Positions 34,362 to 47,411 of a stretch of DNA of 47,411 nucleotides are shown here, in pieces; the stretch's first letter is position 1; each line of letters opens with the position of its first letter. A model generated the notes under the pieces. The model saw only the letters and a program-made list of their open reading frames with translations, searched no databases and was not told where the DNA came from. The translations under genes and the position numbers were made by a program. This DNA is from Nocardioidaceae bacterium (lineage in GTDB: Bacteria; Actinomycetota; Actinomycetes; Propionibacteriales; Nocardioidaceae): NCBI GenBank assembly GCA_029266455.1, contig JAQSWV010000015.1, positions 1 through 47,411 of the forward strand, written 5' to 3'.

Positions 34362-34434
34362 TGGGCCTAAGAGGACTTGAACCTCTGACCTCTTCCTTAT
34401 CAGGGAAGCGCTCTAACCGTCTGAGCTATAGGCC
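34362..34434 (-). tRNA. tRNA-Ile (anticodon GAT)
   Basis: On the minus strand GGGCCTA pairs with TAGGCCC. The anticodon stem CTTCC/GGAAG encloses CTGATAA, anticodon GAT. The T-loop GTTCAAGTC and D-arm AGCTCAGACGGTTAGAGC are normal. The bases after the discriminator A are CCC, so the CCA end is added after transcription. Confidence 0.96.
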
Positions 34435-34549
34435 CGGGGGGCTCGTCAGCCACGGCAGGCTATCCCACCCCTGGCGACGGCCGCGAATCGGCCGCCCGCG
34501 GCGACAGCGCACATCGACTGCCGCGGCGACAGGCGCGGATCCGCTCCGC

Positions 34550-35430
34550 TCAGCGATCCTCGGCCAGGGTGACCTCGAGCCCGCCGAGCAAGGCAGCCGC
34601 CAGGTTGTACATGAACGCCCCCAAGGTGGCGAGTGCGGTTAGCAGGATCACGTCGGCGGCCGCGACCAGCATGGTGATGCCCATGACGCGGTCCAGGCCG
34701 ACGTACTCCTCCACATCGATGTTCTGCCCGGTGTCCAGCGCGGCGATGCTGGTGTTGATCGAGTCCCACACGCCGGCGTTGTCCAGGACCGTCCAGACGA
34801 TCGCGACGGCGACCACCGTGATCACGGCCAGCGCGATCGACAGCGCGAACGCCATCTTCATCACCGACCACGGGTCGATGCGCACCATGCGCAGCCGGGC
34901 CTTGCGGGTCTGCCTCGGCGCGGGATCTCCGGACCGGCCCTGGGCGGTGGCGGCCGCCGCCGCTGCCGGCGTCGTGCTGGAGGGCGCTCGGGTCGCGGAC
35001 TGGCGGGTGGGGGCGTCCGGCCGCCCCTTCTCGGCCTCGGCGACCCGCGGCATGGTCTGTGTGTCGGGACCGTCACTGGCCGGGTCGCCCTGCCCACTCG
35101 GTGGCCGGCTGGGTTCGGACCCCTGCGCAGGTGCCGCAGCGGGCGGGGCGGCTGCGGGCTGCGTGCTCTGTCTCGACTGCGTCGCCTCGGCCGGCTGGCG
35201 CTTGGCCGGGGGAGCGGTCGCGCCGGTGGCGGGAGCAGCCCCGGTCTTGGCCTTCGGTGCGCTTCGCGGCTTCTTGCGCGGAGTCGCGCCGGAGGTCGCG
35301 CCGGACGCAGCACCGGAGGCCGCACCCGGGGCCGGTGCGTCCGGCGCCGCCGGAGACTGCTGCGCCTCGGCCGGACCCGCGAGTCCGCGCCGGGGAGCCA
35401 CCGGCTCCTGCTCGTCCGGCGTTCGGTCGC

Positions 35431-35434
<4 letters not shown>
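34550..35434 (-). CDS. DUF3566-family transmembrane protein
   Basis: The product is 294 residues. About 180 residues of Ala/Pro/Lys-rich disordered sequence precede the DUF3566 domain ([20 protein letters not shown]), which has two membrane helices (about 195-218 and 255-280). Its ATG overlaps the gyrA stop as ATGA, so translation is probably coupled to gyrA. The family always sits next to gyrA in actinobacteria; in mycobacteria (Rv0007, CwsA-like neighbourhood) a division role has been proposed, but I would not assign one. Confidence 0.9.
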
Positions 35435-38139
<2,705 letters not shown>

Positions 38140-38212
38140 GTGGGCGGCCTTTCGAGTCTCGTCGGCTCACTCGCGACCCGGCGGCGGCCCGGGCAGCGGT
38201 CTGGGGCGTGGG

Positions 38213-40393
<2,181 letters not shown>

Positions 40394-40501
40394 TCACTCC
40401 GGTGCGACCCGGGCGACCGTCAGGTCCGGCGGTCCCGAACGTCCCCAGTCTACCTGCCTGCGCCGCTCAGTGCCTGCGTACCCGCCGTCGCGGGGGGACA
40501 A

Positions 40502-40519
40502 AAGGGCTACGTAGCCCTT
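40502..40519 (-). terminator. Perfect 18-base palindrome upstream of gyrB
   Basis: AAGGGCTACGTAGCCCTT is its own reverse complement. On the minus strand it is followed by TTTTG, so it could end transcripts from recF and DUF721. It also lies about 150 bases before gyrB and could instead be a control site. The rest of the 300-base gap between DUF721 and gyrB shows nothing else I can name. Confidence 0.55.
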
Positions 40520-40648
40520 CAGTGGCGCCTCGGCCCCCGTCAGACGCTCGGACAGGTGGCCGAGCGGGTCCCCCCAAAGGAGACTCGCGCTCGGACCGTC
40601 TCAGCGACCCGGAATTCCGTCGGGCGCGACTGAGGTCGGGCGGCCGGG

Positions 40649-41281
40649 TCACCCGTAGGTGTCGCGCGGGCCACGGGCGTCCGGCACCGCGAACCTGCCG
40701 TGCCGCCAGCTCGGTTGCTGGGGCCCGGAGACCTCGAGCCGGGTCACCGTGCCGTCGCCGAGCTCGTCGTTCAGCCGTTGCACCACCATCGGAGCCAGCA
40801 GTCGCACCTGCGTGGCCCAGGCGGTCGAGTCGGCGCCCACCGCCAGCCGGCCGTCGACGAACCGCTCCGGGCGACAGTGCGCTGCCACCTCGGCGCCCAC
40901 GATCGTCTCCCACCGTCCGAACACGCCGTGGACGGCGAGCTCGGTGGTCCAGCCGTGCTCGGCGACCAGCCGCGACATGGCCCGGCTGACGGCCTGCGGG
41001 TCGCGGTCGTCCGGACCTGCCCCCGAGGCTTGCGGGGCGGCGTGCGTGGCGGCCCCACGGCTGGCGCCACGGAAGGCGCCACGCTCCGGGCCTGCGCGCC
41101 GGGAGCTGCGCCGGCGGGCGGCGCCACGGTAGGCAGCGGCCACGGCACGCGCCAGGTCGCTCCCGGTCGGGTCGTGCGCCGGACCGACCTCGACAGGGCC
41201 GGGATCTTCCGCCGCCTCGGCCGCCGGGGGGCGCTGGTCGGCCGGCGGCTCGTCCGCGTCGGCGGGTCGCTCAGTGGACAC
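40649..41281 (-). CDS. DUF721/DciA-like protein
   Basis: From GTG 41281 the product is 210 residues and overlaps recF by 11 bases. A disordered Pro/Ala/Arg-rich front is followed by the DUF721 domain (about 100-190: [20 protein letters not shown], then [20 protein letters not shown] and [20 protein letters not shown]). The family includes DciA, which loads the replicative helicase in many bacteria that lack DnaC. Position between recF and gyrB is the usual actinobacterial order. Whether this member loads DnaB is an inference from the family. Confidence 0.9.
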   Translation of the reverse strand: MSTERPADADEPPADQRPPAAEAAEDPGPVEVGPAHDPTGSDLARAVAAAYRGAARRRSSRRAGPERGAFRGASRGAATHAAPQASGAGPDDRDPQAVSRAMSRLVAEHGWTTELAVHGVFGRWETIVGAEVAAHCRPERFVDGRLAVGADSTAWATQVRLLAPMVVQRLNDELGDGTVTRLEVSGPQQPSWRHGRFAVPDARGPRDTYG

Positions 41282-42419
41282 GTCGCACCCCTCCCCCCCG
41301 CACGTCGTAGCGGGCCCCGGCCAGCGCATCGGGCACGTCGGCTGCCACGGCTGCGGTGACCAGTACCTGTTCTGCCGCCTCCACCGAGGATGCCAGTCGG
41401 TGGCGACGGTCGCTATCCAGCTCGGCGAACACGTCGTCGAGCACCAGCACCGGGTCTTCGCCGTCGGACCGCTGCAGGTCGTAGGACGCCAGCCGCAGGC
41501 TCAGCGCGAGGGACCAGGACTCACCGTGGCTGGCATAGCCCCTGGCCGGCAGGTCCCCGATGCCGAGCTGCAGCTCGTCGCGGTGCGGACCGACCAGGGT
41601 GACGCCCCGGTCGAGCTCGTCGCCGCGGCGGTTGGCCAGCTCGGCCAGCATCGCCGCGTGCAGCTCATCGCGGTCCACGGTGACCTGTTCCGGCAGGGGA
41701 AAGGACGGCGCGTACGCCATCGAGACCGTCGTGCGGTGCCCGAGAGCCGATGCGGCCACGTCCCGGTACCTGGCGTCCACCAGCGGCCGCAACAGCTCCA
41801 CCAGGCGCAGCCGCTCGGCCAGCAGCTCTGCACCGGTACGGGCCAGGTGAGCGTCCCAGGCGTCCAGCGTGCGCAGCGCCGACTCGCCGGCCGAGGAGGA
41901 CCGGCGAGACCCACCGGCCGACTTGAGCAGGGTGTTGCGCTGCCTGAGCACGCGGTCGTAGTCGGCCCGCACACCGGCGAGCCTCGGCGCCCGGGCCACG
42001 AGCAGCTGGTCGAGGAACCGGCGTCGCTCCACGGGGTCGCCCTTGACCAGGGTGAGATCCTCCGGTGAGAAGACCACGCTGCGGAACAGCCCCAGCAGCT
42101 CGCGGACGCGTGGGAGCGGGGCCCGGTTGACCCGCGCCCGGTTGGACCCGCCGGGTACGAGCTCGACCTCCAGCAGGGCCTCCCGGCCGTCGCGTACCAC
42201 CCGGGCCCGGACCACCGCGCTGTCCGCCCCCACCCGTACCAGCGGAGTATCGGTGGCGACGCGGTGACTGGTCAGGGTGGCCAGGTAGTCGACCGCCTCG
42301 ACCAGGTTGGTCTTGCCCTGGCCGTTGGGCCCGACGAATGCGGTCGCACCCGGGGTCAGCGGAACGTCTACCTCGGCGTAGGAGCGGAAGTCGCGCAGCG
42401 ACAGGTGAGCGACGTGCAC
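41271..42419 (-). CDS. recF: DNA replication and repair protein RecF
   Basis: From GTG 42419 ([20 protein letters not shown]) the product is 382 residues. Walker [10 protein letters not shown], signature-type residues [12 protein letters not shown] and Walker [13 protein letters not shown] are present, so it is a RecF-type SMC-like ATPase that helps load RecA at gaps. It starts 34 bases after gnd. Its end overlaps DUF721. No ribosome site is obvious before the GTG. Confidence 0.95.
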   Translation of the reverse strand: MHVAHLSLRDFRSYAEVDVPLTPGATAFVGPNGQGKTNLVEAVDYLATLTSHRVATDTPLVRVGADSAVVRARVVRDGREALLEVELVPGGSNRARVNRAPLPRVRELLGLFRSVVFSPEDLTLVKGDPVERRRFLDQLLVARAPRLAGVRADYDRVLRQRNTLLKSAGGSRRSSSAGESALRTLDAWDAHLARTGAELLAERLRLVELLRPLVDARYRDVAASALGHRTTVSMAYAPSFPLPEQVTVDRDELHAAMLAELANRRGDELDRGVTLVGPHRDELQLGIGDLPARGYASHGESWSLALSLRLASYDLQRSDGEDPVLVLDDVFAELDSDRRHRLASSVEAAEQVLVTAAVAADVPDALAGARYDVRGGGVRRVH

Positions 42420-42453
42420 AGGCCAACCGCGATCGCGACGACGGAGGCCGTCG

Positions 42454-43371
42454 TCACGACACCTCCGTGTCTGCGTCCGGTATCTGCTGTGCCCCACCGC
42501 CGGCGCGGACGGCGTGCCCGCCGAACTGGTTGCGCATGGCCGCCACCGCCTTCATCGCCGTGGACTCGTCCTGCCGCGACGCGAAGCGGGCGAACAGCGC
42601 GGCCGTCACGGCGTTCATCGGGACCGCGTGGTCGATGGCGGCCTCGACCGTCCACCGGCCCTCGCCGGAGTCCTCCGCCCAGCCGGCGATGCCGGACAGT
42701 CCCTCGTCCTCGTCGAGCGCCGCCACCAGGAGGTCGAGCAGCCAGGACCTGATCACGGTGCCTTCTCGCCACGAGCGCAGCACCTCGGTGACGTTCTCGA
42801 CCACGTCCGCCTTCATCAGCAGCTCGAAGCCCTCTGCGTACGCCTGCATCAGCCCGTACTCGATGCCGTTGTGCACCATCTTGGCGAAGTGGCCGGCACC
42901 GGCCGGGCCGGCGTGCACGTAGCCGAACTTCCCATCGGGCTTCAACGCGTCGAAGATCGGCTGGCACTTGGCGATGTCCTCGGCAGAGCCGCCGCTCATC
43001 AGCGCATACCCGTTCTCGAGCCCCCACACGCCGCCGCTGACCCCGCAGTCCACGAAGCCGATCTTGCGAGCACCGAGGTCGGCAGCATGCCGCATGTCGT
43101 CGGTCCACCGCGAGTTACCCCCGTCGACCACGACGTCGCCCTCGTCGAGCAGCGGGACGAGGTTGCCGATGGTCTCCTCCGTCGGGCCGCCGGCGGGGAC
43201 CATCACCCACACCACGCGGGGCGACGGCAGCGCCGCGACCAGCGAGTCGAGGTCGTCGACATCGCGGACGTCGGGGTTGTGGTCGAAGCCGGTCACGGTG
43301 TGACCCTTCCGGCGCAGCCGCTCCCGCATGTTGCCGCCCATCTTGCCGAGCCCGATCAGGCCAAGGTGCAT
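42454..43371 (-). CDS. gnd: 6-phosphogluconate dehydrogenase, decarboxylating (short type)
   Basis: The start is ATG 43371 after GAGAGGA, giving 305 residues. NADP site [30 protein letters not shown] and the catalytic Lys in [13 protein letters not shown] mark the short, GndA-like form. It makes ribulose 5-phosphate and reduces NAD(P). Presence of gnd between dnaN and recF is a known actinobacterial arrangement (Streptomyces, Mycobacterium smegmatis). Confidence 0.94.
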   Translation of the reverse strand: MHLGLIGLGKMGGNMRERLRRKGHTVTGFDHNPDVRDVDDLDSLVAALPSPRVVWVMVPAGGPTEETIGNLVPLLDEGDVVVDGGNSRWTDDMRHAADLGARKIGFVDCGVSGGVWGLENGYALMSGGSAEDIAKCQPIFDALKPDGKFGYVHAGPAGAGHFAKMVHNGIEYGLMQAYAEGFELLMKADVVENVTEVLRSWREGTVIRSWLLDLLVAALDEDEGLSGIAGWAEDSGEGRWTVEAAIDHAVPMNAVTAALFARFASRQDESTAMKAVAAMRNQFGGHAVRAGGGAQQIPDADTEVS

Positions 43372-43465
43372 CGCGATCAGTCCTCTCTGGTGTCGAGTGG
43401 CCACCGGGGCGGCGCCGTGCTCGAACCACCCGTACGGCGGGTGGCGGCGCCCACCGTATTGCGGA

Positions 43466-44632
43466 TCAGCCCTGCAGGCGCAGCGGCATCAGCAGGTAGC
43501 GGAAGCTGAGATCGGGGTCGGACCCCTCCTCCGGAGCGCCGGCGATAGAGACCGGCCGCGTCGCCTGGGTGAAGGCGAGATGGCACCACGGCGCATCCAC
43601 CACGGCCAGCCCGTCCAGCAGGTAGCCAGGATTGAAGCCGATGGACAGTGGCTCGCCGGTCAAGTGCACCGACAGGCTTTCCGAGGCCTGCGCCTCGTCG
43701 CCGCTGCCCGCCTCGAGCAGCACGCGGTCGGCCTCGAAACCCAGTCGTACGGGGGTGTTGCGCTCAGCCACCAGCGAGACCCGGCGCAGCGACTCGACCA
43801 GGGCCGCCGTCTCGACCCAGACCTGGGTGGTCGGCTCGGACGCGAACAGCTGGCGTACCCGAGGAAACTCGCCGTCCAGCAGGCGGGTCGTTGTGCGTCG
43901 CGTGCCTCCACCCACCTCGCCCTGGAACCCGATGAGCCCTTCTGCTGCGCCGGGGTCCGCCAGCGCCACGCCGACCCGCGCGCCCGAGGTGAGCGACTTG
44001 GCGGTGTCGTTGAGCACGCGGGCCGGGACCAGGGCCTGCCGATCGACGTCGGACCGCTCGGGTGACCACTCCAGCTCGACCATGCTGGCGCGGAACCGGT
44101 CGGTGGCCATCATCGAGATCCTGGTGCCGTCGACCTCGACGCGAACTCCGGTCAGCAACGGCAGCATGTCGTCGCGGCCCGCTGCCGCGACCGCCTGGGC
44201 GACAGAGTGGGCGAACGCGTCGGACGCGACGCTGCCCGCCTGTTCGGGCATGCCCGGCAGCGCCGGGTAGTCCTCGACCGGCATGGTCTGCAAGGTGAAG
44301 CGTGCGCTGCCGCACACCAGGGACACCCGCTGGCCGTCCAGGGTGATCTCCACCTGGTGCGCCGGCAGGGAGCGGCAGATGTCGGCCAGCAACCGGCCGG
44401 AGACCAGCGCCGTGCCCTCCGCGATCACCTCCGCGGGCAGGGTGGCCCGGGCCGAGGTCTCGTAGTCGAACCCGGAGAGCCGGAGCTCGGACTGTTCCGC
44501 GGCCGCCTCGCCCGTCGATGACACGTCGAGCAACAGCCCGGCGAGCACCGGCACGCTGGGCCGCGAGGGCAGGCTGCGCGCGGCCCAGGCGACTGACTCG
44601 GCAAGCGCGTCGCGGTCGACACGGAACTTCAT
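43466..44632 (-). CDS. dnaN: DNA polymerase III beta subunit (sliding clamp)
   Basis: The product is 388 residues from ATG 44632, eight bases after AGGAGG. It has three clamp domains with the family patterns LPSRPSVPVLAGLLLDVS, RFTLQTMPVEDYPALP and the C-terminal YLLMPLRLQG that closes the ring. It holds the polymerase on DNA. It follows the likely origin directly. Confidence 0.97.
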   Translation of the reverse strand: MKFRVDRDALAESVAWAARSLPSRPSVPVLAGLLLDVSSTGEAAAEQSELRLSGFDYETSARATLPAEVIAEGTALVSGRLLADICRSLPAHQVEITLDGQRVSLVCGSARFTLQTMPVEDYPALPGMPEQAGSVASDAFAHSVAQAVAAAGRDDMLPLLTGVRVEVDGTRISMMATDRFRASMVELEWSPERSDVDRQALVPARVLNDTAKSLTSGARVGVALADPGAAEGLIGFQGEVGGGTRRTTTRLLDGEFPRVRQLFASEPTTQVWVETAALVESLRRVSLVAERNTPVRLGFEADRVLLEAGSGDEAQASESLSVHLTGEPLSIGFNPGYLLDGLAVVDAPWCHLAFTQATRPVSIAGAPEEGSDPDLSFRYLLMPLRLQG

Positions 44633-45139
44633 GCCGCAGGGCCTCCTGTGACTCGGTGAGTGGGCTGGTGAGTGGGGCTGGGCCGTGGAACTGATCTGGA
44701 ACTCGGTAGTGGAACGGTGGTGAAGCAGTAGCGATCGAGTGGGGACGCGGACCCGGCAGGGGTCTCGCCGGTCCGGCTATCGGTGGAGAGGCAGTCAACC
44801 GGGGTCGTGCCCGCTCTCGCATCTTGTCATGGCGGGCGCGGGTGGGACAGAGGTCCGGCGGTCGTCCCCAGTTCGGCCACCAGCAGGCAGATGGACCAGA
44901 GTGGAACTGGTGTGGATCTCGTCGAAGTCATAGCGGCTGTGGATGCTGTGGATGACGTCCGTCACGGCAGGTCAGCGCATCCCCAGAACGTGGAGAAGTT
45001 GTGGATACCCTCGATGCAGGCGAGCCGGAACAGTGGACAGGACCACGAACTGCGGAGCGGTGGCCGGTTATCCACAGGCACATCAGCAGGTTCTGTCCGC
45101 TTTCCACACTGTCATCCCCAACTGTGGGCAGTCGCGGCG
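44633..45139. other. oriC: Likely chromosomal origin oriC (dnaA-dnaN gap)
   Basis: The 507-base gap carries one perfect DnaA box TTATCCACA (45068-45076), near-perfect boxes on the opposite strand at 45000-45008 (TGTGGATAC), 44947-44955 (TGTGGATGA), 44938-44946 (TGTGGATGC) and 44911-44919 (TGTGGATCT), and a weaker TTTCCACA at 45101-45108. Four TGGAAC units occur at 44686, 44697, 44710 and 44902. No open frame of interest is present. The dnaN ribosome site is at its left edge. I cannot see an AT-rich unwinding stretch. Confidence 0.8.
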
Positions 45140-46681
45140 TCAGGTCTGTCGTGCCTGTTGCTTGATGCGGTTCGTCAGCTCGGCCACCTGGTTGTAGATG
45201 GTGCGCCGCTCCCCCAGGAGCTGGCGGATCTTTCGATCGGCATGCATCACCGTGGTGTGGTCCCGGCCGCCGAACTGTTGGCCGATCTTGGGCAGGGACA
45301 GCTCCGTCAGCTCCCGGCACAGGTACATCGCAATCTGCCGGGCGGTGACAAGCGTGCGGCTGCGACTGGACCCGCACAAGTCGTCGATGGTGAGGCCGAA
45401 GTAGGACGAGGTCTGACCGATGATCAGTCCAGCGGTGATTTCCGGCTCGCCGCCCTCGGGGATCAGGTCCTTGAGCACGATCTCGGCGAGAGTCAGATCC
45501 ACCGGCTGCCGGTTGAGGCTGGCGAAGGCGGTCGCGCGGATCAGGGCGCCCTCGAGCTCGCGGATGTTGGTCTGGATCTTTGACGCGATGAACTCCAGCA
45601 CGTCCGGCGGGGCCGTGAGCTTCTCCATCGCGGCCTTCTTGCGCAGGATCGCGATCCGCGTCTCCAGGTCGGGAGGCTGGACGTCGGTGATCAGCCCCCA
45701 CTCGAAGCGGTTGCGCAGGCGGTCCTCGAGCGCCTCGAGCCTCTTGGGCGGCCGGTCGGAGGTGATCACGATCTGCTTGTTGGCGTTGTGCAGCGTGTTG
45801 AAGGTGTGGAAGAACTCCTCCTGGGTCTGGATCTTGCCTTCCAGGAACTGGATGTCGTCGATGAGCAGGACGTCGACGTCGCGGTACCGCCGTTGGAACG
45901 ACGCGGCCCGGTCGTCCCGGATGGCGTTGATGAAGTCGTTGGTGAACTCCTCGCTGGAGACGTACCGCACCTTCGCGCCGTTGTAGAGGCTCCGGACGTA
46001 GTGCCCGATGGCGTGCAGCAGGTGCGTCTTGCCCAGCCCGGACTCGCCATAGACGAGCAGGGGGTTGTACGCCTTGCCGGGTGCTTCAGCAACCGCTACT
46101 GCTGCGGCGTGTGCGAACCGGTTGGACGAGCCGATGACAAAGCTGTCGAACACGTACTTGGGGTTGAGGCGCGCCTCCGCGACCGCCGGCGTGAGGGCCG
46201 GCGGTGGGTCGCCGGTGAGGCCTGTTGCTGCCGGTCGACCAAAACGTTCGGCGACAGGTCCATCTGTCGACAAATCTCCGGAGCGATGAAGCGACTCATC
46301 GACGGTGAAGTCGGCCGCTGGGCTGTCGTCACCCGAAACCAGGGTCGGATCGACCGTCACCGCCAGCCGCACTTCGTGGCCGAGCGCATCGGCCAGGGCA
46401 TGCTCGACCTGCTCGCGGAGGCGGGTCTCGAGCTGGTCGCGGGTGAAGTCGGCGGCGACAGCGACGATCAGCGTGCTGCCGTGCAGCGTCAGCGGCCGGG
46501 ACGCCTGCAACCACGCGCGCTGGTTGGGCGGGAGCGCCGAGATCGTGCGGCGCCACGCCCGGGTCAGGAGCTGGTCATCGACCGCCTCGGGGGGGCTGGT
46601 TTCCTCCCGCCTCTCGTCCGCGCCGGTGGCGAGTGCGAAGCCGGGAAGCTGTTCGGAGGTACGGACGCCGTCGTCGGCCAC
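45140..46681 (-). CDS. dnaA: Chromosomal replication initiator protein DnaA
   Basis: The start GTG 46681 ([17 protein letters not shown]) follows GGGG, giving 513 residues. Domain I is about 30-110. A Pro/Ser/Asp-rich domain II covers about 115-160. The AAA+ domain has Walker [18 protein letters not shown] with Lys218 and Walker [13 protein letters not shown]. The C-terminal DNA-binding domain has the signature [14 protein letters not shown]. DnaA opens the origin by binding the boxes in the adjoining gaps. Confidence 0.97.
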   Translation of the reverse strand: MADDGVRTSEQLPGFALATGADERREETSPPEAVDDQLLTRAWRRTISALPPNQRAWLQASRPLTLHGSTLIVAVAADFTRDQLETRLREQVEHALADALGHEVRLAVTVDPTLVSGDDSPAADFTVDESLHRSGDLSTDGPVAERFGRPAATGLTGDPPPALTPAVAEARLNPKYVFDSFVIGSSNRFAHAAAVAVAEAPGKAYNPLLVYGESGLGKTHLLHAIGHYVRSLYNGAKVRYVSSEEFTNDFINAIRDDRAASFQRRYRDVDVLLIDDIQFLEGKIQTQEEFFHTFNTLHNANKQIVITSDRPPKRLEALEDRLRNRFEWGLITDVQPPDLETRIAILRKKAAMEKLTAPPDVLEFIASKIQTNIRELEGALIRATAFASLNRQPVDLTLAEIVLKDLIPEGGEPEITAGLIIGQTSSYFGLTIDDLCGSSRSRTLVTARQIAMYLCRELTELSLPKIGQQFGGRDHTTVMHADRKIRQLLGERRTIYNQVAELTNRIKQQARQT

Positions 46682-46758
46682 AAAGATTCCCCTGACAATC
46701 GTCGGCTCCGGGAGGCTCGGTGAGACGTCGCGCGACTCGTGCGGGCTGGAGCGCTGAG

Positions 46759-46958
46759 GTGTCCACACGGTTGTCCACAACCTGTGTGCACTTGGACAAA
46801 GCGTGACTCCGGTGTGATCTGACGTGCCACCACGCGCACGTCACCGGGGCGGATGAACCCTCGGAACTGCTGCCCGCGAACCGTCCCGGGGAGCACCGGA
46901 GAGGACGGAGAGAAAACGTAACCACAGCCGACGCCGAATCAGCAAGCACTTGTCCACA
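46759..46958 (+). promoter_or_regulatory. DnaA boxes upstream of dnaA
   Basis: GTGTCCACA (46759-46767), TTGTCCACA (46771-46779) and TTGTCCACA (46950-46958) match the high-GC actinobacterial DnaA-box consensus. Their position upstream of dnaA suits self-control of dnaA transcription or a second part of the origin. Confidence 0.65.
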
Positions 46959-47009
46959 GGCGCGAAGCGGTCCGTTGCGAAGCGGAACCACTTCGCCCAC
47001 CGAGGCGGT

Positions 47010-47038
47010 TTGACCCCCTTCTTGAGGACCCGTACCGT
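47010..47038 (+). promoter_or_regulatory. Promoter of rpmH (SigA type)
   Basis: TTGACC (47010-47015) and TACCGT (47033-47038) are separated by 17 bases, a housekeeping sigma pattern. It lies about 110 bases before the rpmH start. Confidence 0.6.
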
Positions 47039-47149
47039 GGGGAAGTCGGACTGGCGCCGACGGGTGCTGTCTGTCCACCTCCCGGGCCGCCCAGTCACCC
47101 TGCACCGGTCGATCGCAGCCGCTCGACGACAACGACTTCGGAGCCCTCC

Positions 47150-47287
47150 GTGAGCAAGCGCACCTTCCAGCCGAACAACCGGCGCCGGCACAAGACGCAT
47201 GGTTTCCGTCTGCGTATGCGCACACGTGCCGGGCGCGCGATTCTGGCGGGTCGCCGCCGCAAGGGCCGCACCCGGCTCGCCGCTTGA
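47150..47287 (+). CDS. rpmH: Ribosomal protein bL34
   Basis: The GTG at 47150 opens a 45-residue protein ([20 protein letters not shown], then [20 protein letters not shown]) that is a full, typical bL34 of the large ribosomal subunit. It is divergent from dnaA and directly followed by rnpA, the standard order. Confidence 0.97.
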   Translation: MSKRTFQPNNRRRHKTHGFRLRMRTRAGRAILAGRRRKGRTRLAA

Positions 47288-47304
47288 GCCCCGTCACCCC
47301 CGAC

Positions 47305-47411
47305 GTGCTTCCTGCCCCGCATCGACTGCGGCGCCGACGCGACTTCGGTGTCGCGACCCGTCGTGGCCGGCGCGCGGGGTCTGCCACCGTGGTTGCCCAT
47401 CTCGCCATCCC
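47305..47411 (+). CDS. rnpA: Ribonuclease P protein component (N-terminal part, cut by window end)
   Basis: The frame from GTG 47305 encodes LPAPHRLRRRRDFGVATRRG and continues RRAGSATVVAHLAI to the window edge. HRLRRRRDF is the conserved start of RnpA, the basic protein of RNase P that helps trim tRNA 5' ends. TTG 47284 is an alternative start that would overlap the rpmH stop. Confidence 0.88.
   Translation, partial: MLPAPHRLRRRRDFGVATRRGRRAGSATVVAHLAI

Overview
The window is a very GC-rich piece of an actinomycete chromosome that starts in a decayed accessory region and ends just past the origin of replication. The gene set and order mark a mycothiol-using member of the Actinomycetota: dnaN-gnd-recF-DUF721-gyrB-gyrA-DUF3566, CrgA, a DLW-39 protein, S-(hydroxymethyl)mycothiol dehydrogenase and the fhaA-fhaB-pstP-rodA-pbpA-pknB cluster. 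GTG starts and short start/stop overlaps are common. A Nocardioidaceae-like (Propionibacteriales) host is my guess; the sequence alone does not prove a genus.

Layout. Positions 1-6.8 kb are accessory DNA. They hold an overlapping pair of exported proteins (one membrane-anchored, one lipoprotein with a beta-propeller look), two frameshifted gene relics, a hairpin built from IS3/IS6110-type insertion-sequence ends, a membrane-bound LuxR regulator followed by a small membrane protein, and a truncated tyrosine integrase lying against the 3' end of tRNA-Leu(CAG). This looks like the worn edge of an island that entered at the tRNA. From 7.1 to 15.7 kb is the conserved growth and division cluster: two FHA proteins, the PP2C phosphatase, the SEDS glycosyltransferase, the class B penicillin-binding protein and the PASTA kinase, then DUF881 and CrgA. 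From 15.7 to 27.6 kb are a rhomboid protease, a cyclophilin, a Lys/Arg-rich helical protein, DUF3817, SURF1, serine dehydratase, glyA, a PrmC-like methyltransferase, a metallo-hydrolase, an acyltransferase-like membrane protein, mycothiol-dependent formaldehyde dehydrogenase, a FhuF-type iron-sulfur protein and a HAD hydrolase.

The DLW-39 gene and tRNA-Ala(TGC) lie near 27.7-27.9 kb and tRNA-Ile(GAT) at 34.4 kb. In many actinobacteria the two tRNAs are neighbours. Here about 6.6 kb separates them, carrying a TPR/LuxR regulator, a methyltransferase, a berberine-bridge-type flavoenzyme, a glutaminase and a PH-domain membrane protein. From 34.5 to 47.4 kb is the replication region, read leftward on the minus strand from dnaA. 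The dnaA-dnaN gap has DnaA boxes on both strands and is the likely oriC. The dnaA-rpmH gap has further boxes and an rpmH promoter. The start of rnpA is cut by the window end.

How the genes work together: FhaA, FhaB, PstP, RodA, PbpA, PknB and CrgA form the phosphorylation-controlled cell-wall elongation and septation module. SdaA and GlyA share serine as substrate. The mycothiol-dependent dehydrogenase and the metallo-hydrolase probably detoxify formaldehyde. No CRISPR array, intact transposase or intact prophage was seen. The most unusual signals are small: the IS-end hairpin, a palindromic shared -10 between DUF881 and crgA, an outlying perfect DnaA box beside a hairpin near 15.7 kb, a REP-like palindrome near 18.15 kb, and a PrmC-like enzyme that has lost its NPPY motif.
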